Assembly: GCA_009701885.1 (NCBI GenBank)
Contig: WLJH01000021.1
Span: forward strand, 1-64,000
Reading direction: 5' to 3'
DNA length: 64,000 bases
DNA from: Actinomycetota bacterium
Lineage (GTDB): Bacteria > Actinomycetota > Actinomycetes > Propionibacteriales > Nocardioidaceae
Shown here piece after piece: positions 44,097 through 51,180 of this stretch. The position numbers and the translations under genes were made by a program. Every line of letters starts with the position of its first letter. The stretch's first letter is position 1. A model generated the notes under the pieces. The model was not told where the DNA came from, searched no databases, and worked only from the letters and a program-made list of their open reading frames with translations.

Positions 44097-44223
44097 GGGT
44101 GCACCTCCGAGTGCGTAGCGGATGACTGACACCCGCCTTCTTCCCGGGTACGCCGGCGCTGATCTCACCCCCGCGGGTGCCCGGGCGCGGCGCCGGTCAC
44201 AGCGGGCCGGTCACAGCGGCCGG

Positions 44224-45672
44224 TCACGCGAGCTCGAGCACGCCGTCCTCGAGCGGCGCACGCCGGATGCTGCGGACGTCGACGAGGTAGTTCTGCTTGA
44301 GCAGCCACGGCGCCCGGTCGCCCTGGACCGGCAGGTCGTCGAGCGCGCGCAGGACGTAGCCGGACTGGAAGTCCATGAACGGCCGCTCCCCCACGCTCTC
44401 GTCGCGCCGGGGCACGAAGACCTTGTTGCCCGTCTTGTCGAGGTGGTCGAGCATCCGGCAGACGTAGTCGGCGACCAGGTCGGCCTTGAGCGTCCAGGAG
44501 GCGTTGGTGTAGCCGATCGTGAACACGAAGTTCGGCACGTCGGAGAGCATCAGCGCCTTGTAGGCCATCGTGTCGTGCAGCTTCACCTCGGCACCGTCGA
44601 CGGTCAGCGGCAGCCCGCCGAACGGCTTCATCTTCAACCCGGTGGCGGTGACGATGATGTCGGCGTCGAGGTGCTCACCCGAGGTCAGCACGATGCCGGT
44701 CTCGTCGAAGGTCTCGATCGTGTCGGTGACGATGCTGGCCTGACCGCGCTTCAGGGCCTTGAACAGGTCGGCGCTCGGCACGACGCACAGCCGCTGGTCC
44801 CACGGGTCGTAGGCGGGCTTGAAGTGCGTGTCGACGTCGACGTGCTCGGGGAGCAGCTTCACGGTCTGGCTGCGGATGTAGCCCCGCGCCCAGCCCGGGA
44901 ACTTCTGGAACGCCTGGTAGGAGCCGACCTGCATGAGGATGTTGGACCACCGCACGATCGGGTAGCGCACCGACTCCGGCAGCTTCGCCAGCTTGCGCGC
45001 GAGCGGGTCGCGCGCCGGCCGGTTGAGGACGTACGTCGGGGAGCGCTGCAGCATCGTGATGTGCTCGGTCTGGTCGGCCATCGCGGGGATCAGGGTGATC
45101 GCGGTCGCGCCCGAGCCGATCACCACGACCTTCTTGCCCGCGTAGTCGAGGTCCTCGGGCCAGAACTGCGGGTGCACGATCTCGCCGGTGAACCGCTCCT
45201 GGCCGGGGAAGTGCGGCGCGTGGCCGGTCTCGTAGTCGTAGTAACCCGAGCAGCCCCAGAGCAGCCCGGTGGTGAGCTCCTTCGTGCCGTCCGGCGTCTC
45301 CACCGTGACCGTCCACTGCTGGGCCTCGCTGCTCCAGCTGGCCGCGGTGACCTTGTGCTCGTAGCGGATCAGCTCGTCCACGGCGTACTCCTCCGCGACC
45401 GTGCGGAGGTAGTCGAGGATCAGCTGCCCGTCGGCGAGGGAGGTGTCGCTGGGCCAGGGGCGCCAACGGTAGCCGAAGGTGAACATGTCGGAGTCGCTGC
45501 GGATGCCGGGGTAGCGGAAGAGGTCCCAGGTGCCGCCGAGGCGCTCGCGCGCCTCGAGGACGGCGACCGTGCGGCCGGGGTGGCGGGTGCGCAGCTGCGC
45601 GGCGGCTCCGATGCCGGAGAGGCCGGCGCCGATGACGAGGACGTCGACGTGCTCGGGCTGGGTCTGGCTCAT
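44224..45672 (-). CDS. Baeyer-Villiger flavin monooxygenase (EthA-like)
   Basis: The enzyme has 482 residues. It has the FAD motif VLVIGAGLSGIGAAAQL near residue 13, GGTWDLFRYPGIRSDSDM, the BVMO fingerprint FTGEIVHPQFWP (F-x-G-x-x-x-H-x-x-x-W-P) and the NADP-binding VVIGSGATAITLIPAMA. The YTNASWTLKADLVADYVCRM region and the C-terminal RRDESVGERPFM match EthA of Mycobacterium tuberculosis as I recall it. It inserts oxygen into ketones and oxidises sulfides or thioamides with NADPH. TACCTT lies 7 nt before the ATG, suggesting a leaderless mRNA; a palindrome further up may be the operator. Confidence 0.9.
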   Translation of the reverse strand: MSQTQPEHVDVLVIGAGLSGIGAAAQLRTRHPGRTVAVLEARERLGGTWDLFRYPGIRSDSDMFTFGYRWRPWPSDTSLADGQLILDYLRTVAEEYAVDELIRYEHKVTAASWSSEAQQWTVTVETPDGTKELTTGLLWGCSGYYDYETGHAPHFPGQERFTGEIVHPQFWPEDLDYAGKKVVVIGSGATAITLIPAMADQTEHITMLQRSPTYVLNRPARDPLARKLAKLPESVRYPIVRWSNILMQVGSYQAFQKFPGWARGYIRSQTVKLLPEHVDVDTHFKPAYDPWDQRLCVVPSADLFKALKRGQASIVTDTIETFDETGIVLTSGEHLDADIIVTATGLKMKPFGGLPLTVDGAEVKLHDTMAYKALMLSDVPNFVFTIGYTNASWTLKADLVADYVCRMLDHLDKTGNKVFVPRRDESVGERPFMDFQSGYVLRALDDLPVQGDRAPWLLKQNYLVDVRSIRRAPLEDGVLELA

Positions 45673-45699
45673 GGGGACGAAGGTAGCCGAGAACCGGCT

Positions 45700-45720
45700 C
45701 TATTGACAGATGTTCATTAG
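45700..45720. promoter_or_regulatory. palindromic operator candidate upstream of the BVMO gene
   Basis: The sequence CTATTGA-N7-TCATTAG is an inverted repeat with six of seven pairs matching. It overlaps the position expected for the -35 box of the BVMO promoter. TetR-type proteins such as EthR bind sites of this kind, but no tetR gene is adjacent. Confidence 0.4.
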
Positions 45721-45777
45721 TCGGGCCGCGCGTCGGACGTCGAGGTGCGAGGAGCGCGGGCGAGCCGCAGCACCCGG

Positions 45778-45896
45778 TGGTCGAGCAGGCGAGCGTCAGC
45801 GAGCCGTCGTCGAGACCGCGTGAGCTGACTGTGGTCGCCGACCACGGACCGGTGCGGCGGTCTCGACGACGCTCGCTGGCGCTCGCTGCTCGACCA
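45778..45896. repeat. 119-bp nested palindromic repeat, copy 1
   Basis: Two arms of about 40 bp (45778-45819 and 45857-45896) are near-perfect inverted repeats that read GTCGTCGAGACCGC at their inner end, and enclose a second perfect hairpin GTGGTC-GCC-GACCAC (45831-45845). A shorter copy with the same inner hairpin is at 50466-50564. It could fold as a cruciform or a long RNA hairpin. It lies between the BVMO promoter and the end of the glutamine amidotransferase gene. Confidence 0.85.
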
Positions 45897-45908
45897 ACCC
45901 CACCCGGA

Positions 45909-46667
45909 TCACTCCCGCGCGAACAGCTCCACGAACCGCCGCAGGATCCGGGGCGGCTCGGTGACGCTGGCGGCACGGGCGGCGTCGATGAGCACGTCGG
46001 CCCCGCCGGCCTCGAAGTAGCCGTGGTGCTCGTAGACCCGGATGCGGGTGACGAGCTGGTCGGCGTCGAGCTCGGGGTGGAACTGCGTGGCGTAGACCCG
46101 GGTGCCGAGGCGGAAGGCCTGCACGGGGCAGGTGGCCGAGGAGGCGAGCAGCACCGCGCCGCGCGGCAGCTCGCGCACCGCCTCCTTGTGGCCGAGGAAG
46201 GCGTCGAAGGTCGCGGGGAGGTCGCCGAGCAACGGGTCGGCGCGACCCGCGTCGGTGAGCGTGACGGGCAGGGCGCCGATGGGCTCGCCGTACGTGCGGT
46301 CCACGACGCCGCCGAGCAGCCGACCCAGGGTGCCGATGCCGTAGCAGCAGCCCAGGAACGGCACATCGGCCGCGACGACCCGCTCCGCCAGGATCCTCAG
46401 CTCGGCCTCGGCCCGGCGCTGCGCGGGAGACTTGGTGTCCTCGGGGTCGGAGACGTTGAACGGGCCGCCGCCGAGGATGATCCCGGAGAACGCGTCCAGG
46501 TCGAGCTCCTCCGCGGGAGCCCCCACGGCCTCGGTCAGCGTCTCGCGCTCGAGCCGCACCCGTCGTACGTCGGTGGGCGCGAGCCCGGAGAAGCGCAGGA
46601 CCGCCTCCACCTCGCCGTCGGCGGCGAGGTCCTCGGCGCGGGTGCCGAGGAAGAGGAACGGCTTCAC
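45909..46667 (-). CDS. class I glutamine amidotransferase-like protein
   Basis: The protein has 252 residues. The nucleophilic Cys lies in PFLGCCYGIGTLG and the His-Glu pair in YATQFHPELDADQL, so the triad is intact. GIILGGGPFNVSDPED gives the family oxyanion-hole loop. It resembles stand-alone GMP synthase-type amidotransferases of actinobacteria; the acceptor is unknown. The GTG start follows no Shine-Dalgarno. The gene lies about 20 bp after the racemase start-side neighbour and is probably expressed separately. Confidence 0.85.
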   Translation of the reverse strand: MKPFLFLGTRAEDLAADGEVEAVLRFSGLAPTDVRRVRLERETLTEAVGAPAEELDLDAFSGIILGGGPFNVSDPEDTKSPAQRRAEAELRILAERVVAADVPFLGCCYGIGTLGRLLGGVVDRTYGEPIGALPVTLTDAGRADPLLGDLPATFDAFLGHKEAVRELPRGAVLLASSATCPVQAFRLGTRVYATQFHPELDADQLVTRIRVYEHHGYFEAGGADVLIDAARAASVTEPPRILRRFVELFARE

Positions 46668-46691
46668 GGAGCCATCATCCGGTGCGCGTGC

Positions 46692-47876
46692 TCAGGCCTG
46701 GACCGCGGCCCCGCGCTCGATCAGCCCGTCGACGTCGGCGATGCCCCAGGCGGCGAGCGCCGCGCGGGTGTGGATGCCGGCCTTCTCCGAGGGCGGCAGG
46801 TCGAGCGTCGCGGGGGTGCGGGAGAAGCGGGGCGCCGGCTGGGGCTGCACGACGCCGTGGTGCTCGACGAAGACCTCGCGCGCCTTCATGTGCGGGTGGT
46901 CCTTGGCCTCGCTCATCGGGATGATGCCGGCCACGCAGGCGTCGGTGCCCTCGAAGAGCTCGACCCACTCGGCCTGCGTGCGCTGCTTGAAGGTCTCGGC
47001 GAAGAGGGCGCGCATCTCGTCGAAGCGGTCGAACTCCATCTGGCCCGGGCAGCGGTCCTCGACCCCGAGCAGCCGCACGAGCTCGGCAAAGAACTGCGGT
47101 TCCAGCGCACCGACGCTCATGTGCCGGCCGTCGGAGGTCTCGTAGACGTCGTAGAAGGGCGCGCCGCCGTCCAGCAGGTTGCTGGCGCGCTGCTCGGTGA
47201 AGGTGCCGGAGTGCAGGAAGGCGGAGGTCATCGCGTTGAGGCTGGCGGTGCCGTCGACGATCGCGGCGTCCACGACCTGCCCCTGGCCGGAAGCCTTGGC
47301 CTCGAGCAGCGCGGCGAGGATGCCGATGACGAGGTACGTCGAGCCGCCGCCGAAGTCGCCGACGAGGTTGGTCGGGAAGTGCGGGCGACCCTTGTCCTGG
47401 CCCAGGCCGAAGAGGGTGCCGGTGATCGCGATGTAGTTCATGTCGTGGCCGGCGGCGGTGGCCAGGGGGCCGGTCTGGCCCCAGCCGGTCATCCGGCCGT
47501 AGACCAGCCGCGGGTTGCGCGCGTGGCACTGCTCGGGGCCGAAGCCGAGCCGCTCCGCGACACCGGGACGCATGCCCTCGATCAGCACGTCGGCGTCGGC
47601 GACCAGGTCGAGCACGGTCGCGACCGCCTCCGGGTCCTTGAGGTTGAGCGCCACGCTGGGGCGACCGCGGTTGAGCAGGTCGTGGGAGCCGCCGGTCATG
47701 AGCTGGCCGCCGGGGCGGTCGACGCGGATGACGTCGGCGCCGAGGTCGGCCAGCAGCATGCACGCGTGCGGGCCGGGGCCGATGCCGGCGATCTCGACGA
47801 CCTTGACGCCCTTGAGGGGGCCGGAACCCTGGCCCAGGACGATGTGCTGCTCGGCTGCCTCAGTCATGGGCGGCAT
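46692..47876 (-). CDS. mcr: CaiB/BaiF CoA transferase, alpha-methylacyl-CoA racemase type
   Basis: The enzyme has 394 residues from the first of two ATGs (47876; the other, 47867, is equally possible). AGIGPGPHACMLLADLGADV and VDRPGG are the N-terminal CoA-site motifs; AAGHDMNYIAITG carries the catalytic His and VGDFGGGSTYLV the catalytic Asp of the racemase group, with a Glu later (VGALEPQFFAEL). It interconverts 2R and 2S methyl-branched acyl-CoAs, needed for beta-oxidation of branched or sterol side chains. A TGACA-N7-TGTCA palindrome abuts the start. Confidence 0.88.
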   Translation of the reverse strand: MPPMTEAAEQHIVLGQGSGPLKGVKVVEIAGIGPGPHACMLLADLGADVIRVDRPGGQLMTGGSHDLLNRGRPSVALNLKDPEAVATVLDLVADADVLIEGMRPGVAERLGFGPEQCHARNPRLVYGRMTGWGQTGPLATAAGHDMNYIAITGTLFGLGQDKGRPHFPTNLVGDFGGGSTYLVIGILAALLEAKASGQGQVVDAAIVDGTASLNAMTSAFLHSGTFTEQRASNLLDGGAPFYDVYETSDGRHMSVGALEPQFFAELVRLLGVEDRCPGQMEFDRFDEMRALFAETFKQRTQAEWVELFEGTDACVAGIIPMSEAKDHPHMKAREVFVEHHGVVQPQPAPRFSRTPATLDLPPSEKAGIHTRAALAAWGIADVDGLIERGAAVQA

Positions 47877-47878
47877 CC

Positions 47879-47895
47879 TGACAGAACTACTGTCA
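47879..47895. promoter_or_regulatory. palindrome TGACA-N7-TGTCA in front of the racemase gene
   Basis: TGACA-gaactac-TGTCA has the same arms and 7-bp spacing as the site at 39712-39728 between fadA and the MerR gene. It lies 3-19 bp before the racemase ATG and overlaps the stop codon of the ABC ATPase gene. The shared site suggests common control with fadA. Confidence 0.55.
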
Positions 47896-48642
47896 CGGTG
47901 CGAGGACCCGCTTGAGGAACGAGCGGGTCCGCTCGTGGGTCGGGTCGCTGAACATCTGCGCCGGCGGGCCCTGCTCGAGGATCCGCCCGCCCTCGAGGAA
48001 ACAGACGGTCGTCGCGACCTCGCGCGCGAAGGACATCTCGTGGGTCGCCAGCACCATCGTCGTGCCGCCCGCGGCCAAGTCGCGCACGATGTCGAGCACC
48101 TCACCGGTGAGCTCCGGATCCAGCGCGGCGGTGATCTCGTCCAGCAGCAGCAGGTCCGGCTTCGCGCAGAGGGCGCGTACGACGGCGGCCCGCTGCTGCT
48201 GGCCGCCCGAGAGCCGGTCCGGGTGCTTGTCGACGTGCTCGGCCAGGCCGAACCTCTCGAGGAGCTCCAGCGCGCGGGTGCGCGCCTCCCGCCGGCGTAC
48301 GCCGTGGGCCCGGCGGGGAGCGAGGGTGCAGTTCTCCAGCACGGTCAGGTGCGGGAAGAGGTTGTAGGCCTGGAAGACCATGCCGACCCGCCGCCGCACG
48401 GCCTTCTCGTCGACCTCGGGGTCGGTGATCTCCACACCGTCGAGGTGGATGGTGCCGTCGTCGACGGGCTCGAGCAGGTCCAGGCAGCGCAGCAGGGTGG
48501 ACTTCCCCGACCCCGAGGAGCCGATCAGGCAGACCACGTCGCCGGCGGAGACGTCGAGGGACACGTCGTCGAGGATGACCCGCTCGCCATAGGTCTTGCG
48601 CAGGTGGCGCACCTCCAGCAGCGCACGCGTCGACGCGCTCAT
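47893..48642 (-). CDS. amino-acid ABC transporter ATP-binding protein
   Basis: The protein has 249 residues with Walker A CLIGSSGSGKSTLLRC, Q-loop MVFQAYNLFPHLTVLENC, signature RLSGGQQQRAAVVRAL, Walker B LLLLDEITAALDPEL and H-loop VLATHEMSFAREVA. The Ile in DEITAALD is a common variant of polar amino-acid ATPases such as GlnQ. ATG 48642 overlaps the permease stop by 4 nt. It energises uptake of an amino acid bound by the neighbouring lipoprotein. Confidence 0.92.
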   Translation of the reverse strand: MSASTRALLEVRHLRKTYGERVILDDVSLDVSAGDVVCLIGSSGSGKSTLLRCLDLLEPVDDGTIHLDGVEITDPEVDEKAVRRRVGMVFQAYNLFPHLTVLENCTLAPRRAHGVRRREARTRALELLERFGLAEHVDKHPDRLSGGQQQRAAVVRALCAKPDLLLLDEITAALDPELTGEVLDIVRDLAAGGTTMVLATHEMSFAREVATTVCFLEGGRILEQGPPAQMFSDPTHERTRSFLKRVLAP

Positions 48643-49511
48643 CGCAGCCCCGCCCTCTCCCGCTCGGCCAGGCGTCGCTGCAGCCAGTCGGTCAGCCGCG
48701 CCAGCGGCACGGTCATGACGACGAAGAACCCGGCGACCAGCACGAGCGGGGTGTAGTTGAAGTAGAAGTTGCCGTAGTCGCGCGCGGTGTAGACGGCCTC
48801 GAAGATGCCGAGCGCGGAGACCAGGGCGGTGTCCTTCTGCAGCGAGACGAAGTCGTTGAGCAGCGGCGGCACGACCCGGCGCACGGCCTGCGGGACCACC
48901 ACGTGCCGCAGGGTCGCGACGTGGCCGAGGCCGAGGGCGCGGGCGCTGGCGACCTGGGAGGGGTGGATCGACTCGATGCCGGCGCGGAAGACCTCCGCGA
49001 CGTAGGCGGAGTAGGAGATGACCAGCGCGACACCGGCCCAGAAGGTGCGGTCGTTGGGCAGCCCCTGCAGCTGCAGCGCGGGGACGCCGAAGCCGAGCAG
49101 CACGATGAGCAGGATCGTCGGGATGCCGCGCACCACGTCGGTGTAGACGACCGCTACGACCCGGGCGGGCGCCAGCCAGGGCGAGCGGGTGCCGCGGCCG
49201 ATCGCGATCAGCAGTGCCAGCGGCAGGATCACGACCTGGCAGACGAGGAAGAGCCGGATGTTGAGCCAGATCCCGTCGAGGATCGCGGGGAACGCACGGC
49301 GCGCGTCCTCGTAGGAGAAGAAGGTCTCCTGGACGCGTTGCCACCCGGGCGCGGTGCCGATCGCGGTCGCCGCGAGCCCCAGGACCCCGACGGTCATGAG
49401 GGTGGCGACCAGCAGCGAGCGGCGGCGCTGGCGACGGCGTACGTCGCGGCGCTCGAGCTCGCGCTCGCTCGGCGTCCAGGGGCTGGCGGTGCTCGCCCCT
49501 CCCGGGCCCAC
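48639..49511 (-). CDS. amino-acid ABC transporter permease
   Basis: The protein has 290 residues from the GTG 49511, which overlaps the TAG of the binding-protein gene by one base. After a basic N-terminus (RRDVRRRQRRRSLL) come five or six helices of the HisMQ/GlnP type, with the EAA loop GIESIHPSQVASARALGLG. The next ATPase gene follows with a 4-nt overlap. Only one permease subunit is encoded, so it should form a homodimer. Confidence 0.88.
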   Translation of the reverse strand: MGPGGASTASPWTPSERELERRDVRRRQRRRSLLVATLMTVGVLGLAATAIGTAPGWQRVQETFFSYEDARRAFPAILDGIWLNIRLFLVCQVVILPLALLIAIGRGTRSPWLAPARVVAVVYTDVVRGIPTILLIVLLGFGVPALQLQGLPNDRTFWAGVALVISYSAYVAEVFRAGIESIHPSQVASARALGLGHVATLRHVVVPQAVRRVVPPLLNDFVSLQKDTALVSALGIFEAVYTARDYGNFYFNYTPLVLVAGFFVVMTVPLARLTDWLQRRLAERERAGLR

Positions 49512-50407
49512 TACTGCAGCTCGGGCACGTCGACGACGTCGGAGAGCCACTCGGTCTCGATCGCCTCGAGGGTGCCGTCCTCGGTCATCGCCGCGAGGGC
49601 GGCGTCGACGCAGGCCACGAGCGGGGAGCCCTTCTCGAAGAGCATCCCGAACTCCTCCTGCTCACCGGTCTCGGGCTGGAACTGCCCGACGATCACCGAG
49701 CCGGGGATCTCGACCGCGGAGATGTAGAACGCGGTGGGGAGGTCGGCGAGGATCGCGTCGACCTGGTCGTTGTCCAACGCCTGCTTGGCGGCGTTGGTGT
49801 CCTCGAAGACCGACGGGTCCTCGGCGGGCTGGATGATCTCCCTGATCGCGGTCAGCGACGTGGTGCCGGTCTGGGCACCGAGTCGCAGGTCGGCGAGGTC
49901 GGCGAGGCTCGTGGCCTCCGCGCCGGCTGTGCCCTCGAGCGCGATGACAGCCTGCGCGGCCTGGTAGTAGCCCGCGGAGAAGTCCACGACCTCGGCGCGC
50001 TCGGGGGTGATCGAGATCTGGTTGATGTCGAAGTCGAACTCCTTCGCGCCGGGCGCGTAGGAGGTGTTGAAGGGGACCTTCGTCCAGGTGACCTGGTCCT
50101 CGGAGAAGCCGAGCCGCTCGGCGACCTCGTAGGCCACCGCGCTCTCGTAGCCCTCGCCGTTCGTCGGGTCGTTGTCGACGAACCACGGCTCGTACGCCGG
50201 GGAGTCGGTGCCCACGGTCAGCACGCCGGGCTCCAGGAGCATGTCGTCGGTGACGCACTCGGCCGGATCCACGCCCGCCTCCTCGGTCGCGCTGGGCGAG
50301 CTGCCCGGGTCGGAGGCGGTGGGCTCCTCGTCGACGGGGGCGCAGGCGGTGAGGGCGGAGAGCGTCCCGAGCGCGAGGACGGCGGTGGAGGCGAGGGTGC
50401 GGCGCAT
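49511..50407 (-). CDS. amino-acid ABC transporter substrate-binding lipoprotein
   Basis: The protein has 298 residues. The signal peptide ends in the lipobox LSALTAC (Cys near residue 22), followed by a disordered Ser/Pro/Glu linker and the type II binding-protein fold: VLTVGTDSPAYEPWFVDND, DFDINQISITPERAEVVDFS and LRLGAQTGTTSL. The Arg-Ala after TPE is the usual alpha-carboxyl ligand of glutamine/arginine-type proteins. It opens the importer operon with the permease and ATPase genes behind it. The ligand is an amino acid of unknown identity. Confidence 0.9.
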   Translation of the reverse strand: MRRTLASTAVLALGTLSALTACAPVDEEPTASDPGSSPSATEEAGVDPAECVTDDMLLEPGVLTVGTDSPAYEPWFVDNDPTNGEGYESAVAYEVAERLGFSEDQVTWTKVPFNTSYAPGAKEFDFDINQISITPERAEVVDFSAGYYQAAQAVIALEGTAGAEATSLADLADLRLGAQTGTTSLTAIREIIQPAEDPSVFEDTNAAKQALDNDQVDAILADLPTAFYISAVEIPGSVIVGQFQPETGEQEEFGMLFEKGSPLVACVDAALAAMTEDGTLEAIETEWLSDVVDVPELQ

Positions 50408-50465
50408 GGGCAGATCGTAGGGCGCGAGCGGCGGTCGGCGCGCCACGCGCCGTTGGTCTCTCCCG

Positions 50466-50564
50466 GCGAGCGCCAGCGAGCCGTCGTCGAGACCGCCGCA
50501 ACTGACCGTGGTCGCCGACCACGGACGCCTCACGCGGTCTCGACGACGCCCTCGCTGGCGCTCG
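50466..50564. repeat. nested palindromic repeat, copy 2
   Basis: This 99-bp element is a second copy of the family seen at 45778-45896: arms of about 30 bp (50466-50496 and 50534-50564, again reading GTCGTCGAGACCGC) surround the identical inner hairpin GTGGTC-GCC-GACCAC (50508-50522). It lies between the substrate-binding protein promoter and the PadR operator. Confidence 0.85.
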
Positions 50565-50613
50565 GGCTGCTCGGCCACCGGCCGTGGAGACCGGCGCCAC
50601 ACCGCGGCGGTGT

Positions 50614-50627
50614 TGCAACTCGTTGCA
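50614..50627. promoter_or_regulatory. PadR operator candidate
   Basis: The perfect inverted repeat TGCAAC-TC-GTTGCA lies 11 bp before the ATG 50638. Its length fits a PadR dimer site, and the gene behind it encodes a PadR protein, so autoregulation is likely. Confidence 0.55.
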
Positions 50628-50637
50628 TAGGTCGGTC

Positions 50638-51180
50638 ATGATCTCCCGCATGGCCCTCGAGCACGCCCTGCTGGTCGCGCTGTGCGAGCAGCCGGCCTCC
50701 GGGCTGGAGCTGACCAAGCGGTTCAGCCGCTCGATCGGCTACTTCTGGTCCGCCACGCACCAGCAGATCTACCGCGTGCTGGGGCGGATGGACGGCGACG
50801 GCTGGGTCTCGGTCTCCGAGGTCGCCCAGGAGGGCCGCCCCGACAAGAAGGTGTACGCCGTGACCGAGCTCGGTCGCGCGGCGCTCGCAGACTGGCTGGC
50901 CCAGCCGACCGAGACCCAGTCCCTGCGCTCGGAGCTCGCGCTGAAGATGCGCGCCGCGACGTGGGGGGACCGGGGCGCGGTCCTCGACGTCGTACGCACC
51001 AACCTGGCCGACCACCACGCCCGGCTCGAGCGCTACGAGCAGCTCGTGGCGCGCGATTACCCCGACCCCTCGATCCTCACGGGTCTCGAGCTCGACCAGT
51101 ACCTCGTCCTGCACGGCGGGGTCCTGATGGAGCGGACCTGGATCACCTGGCTGACCGAGTACCTGGAGGCACACGCATGA
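50638..51180 (+). CDS. PadR-family regulator of a dienoyl-CoA reductase gene
   Basis: The protein has 180 residues from ATG 50638 (ATG 50650 gives 176 and is equally good). The winged helix reads EHALLVALCEQPASGLELTK, then HQQIYRVLGRMDGDGWV; the YFWSATHQQIYR recognition segment is typical of PadR. The C-terminal domain ends with HGGVLMERTWITWLTEYL. It overlaps the reductase gene by 4 nt, so regulator and enzyme are co-expressed. Confidence 0.87.
   Translation: MISRMALEHALLVALCEQPASGLELTKRFSRSIGYFWSATHQQIYRVLGRMDGDGWVSVSEVAQEGRPDKKVYAVTELGRAALADWLAQPTETQSLRSELALKMRAATWGDRGAVLDVVRTNLADHHARLERYEQLVARDYPDPSILTGLELDQYLVLHGGVLMERTWITWLTEYLEAHA

Noticed and set aside
44224..46366. Long minus-strand frame overlapping the BVMO and running upstream past its start
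   Set aside because: The part upstream of 45672 runs through the palindromic repeat and the amidotransferase gene in a shadow frame; the EthA-like protein starts at the ATG 45672 with a promoter hexamer.
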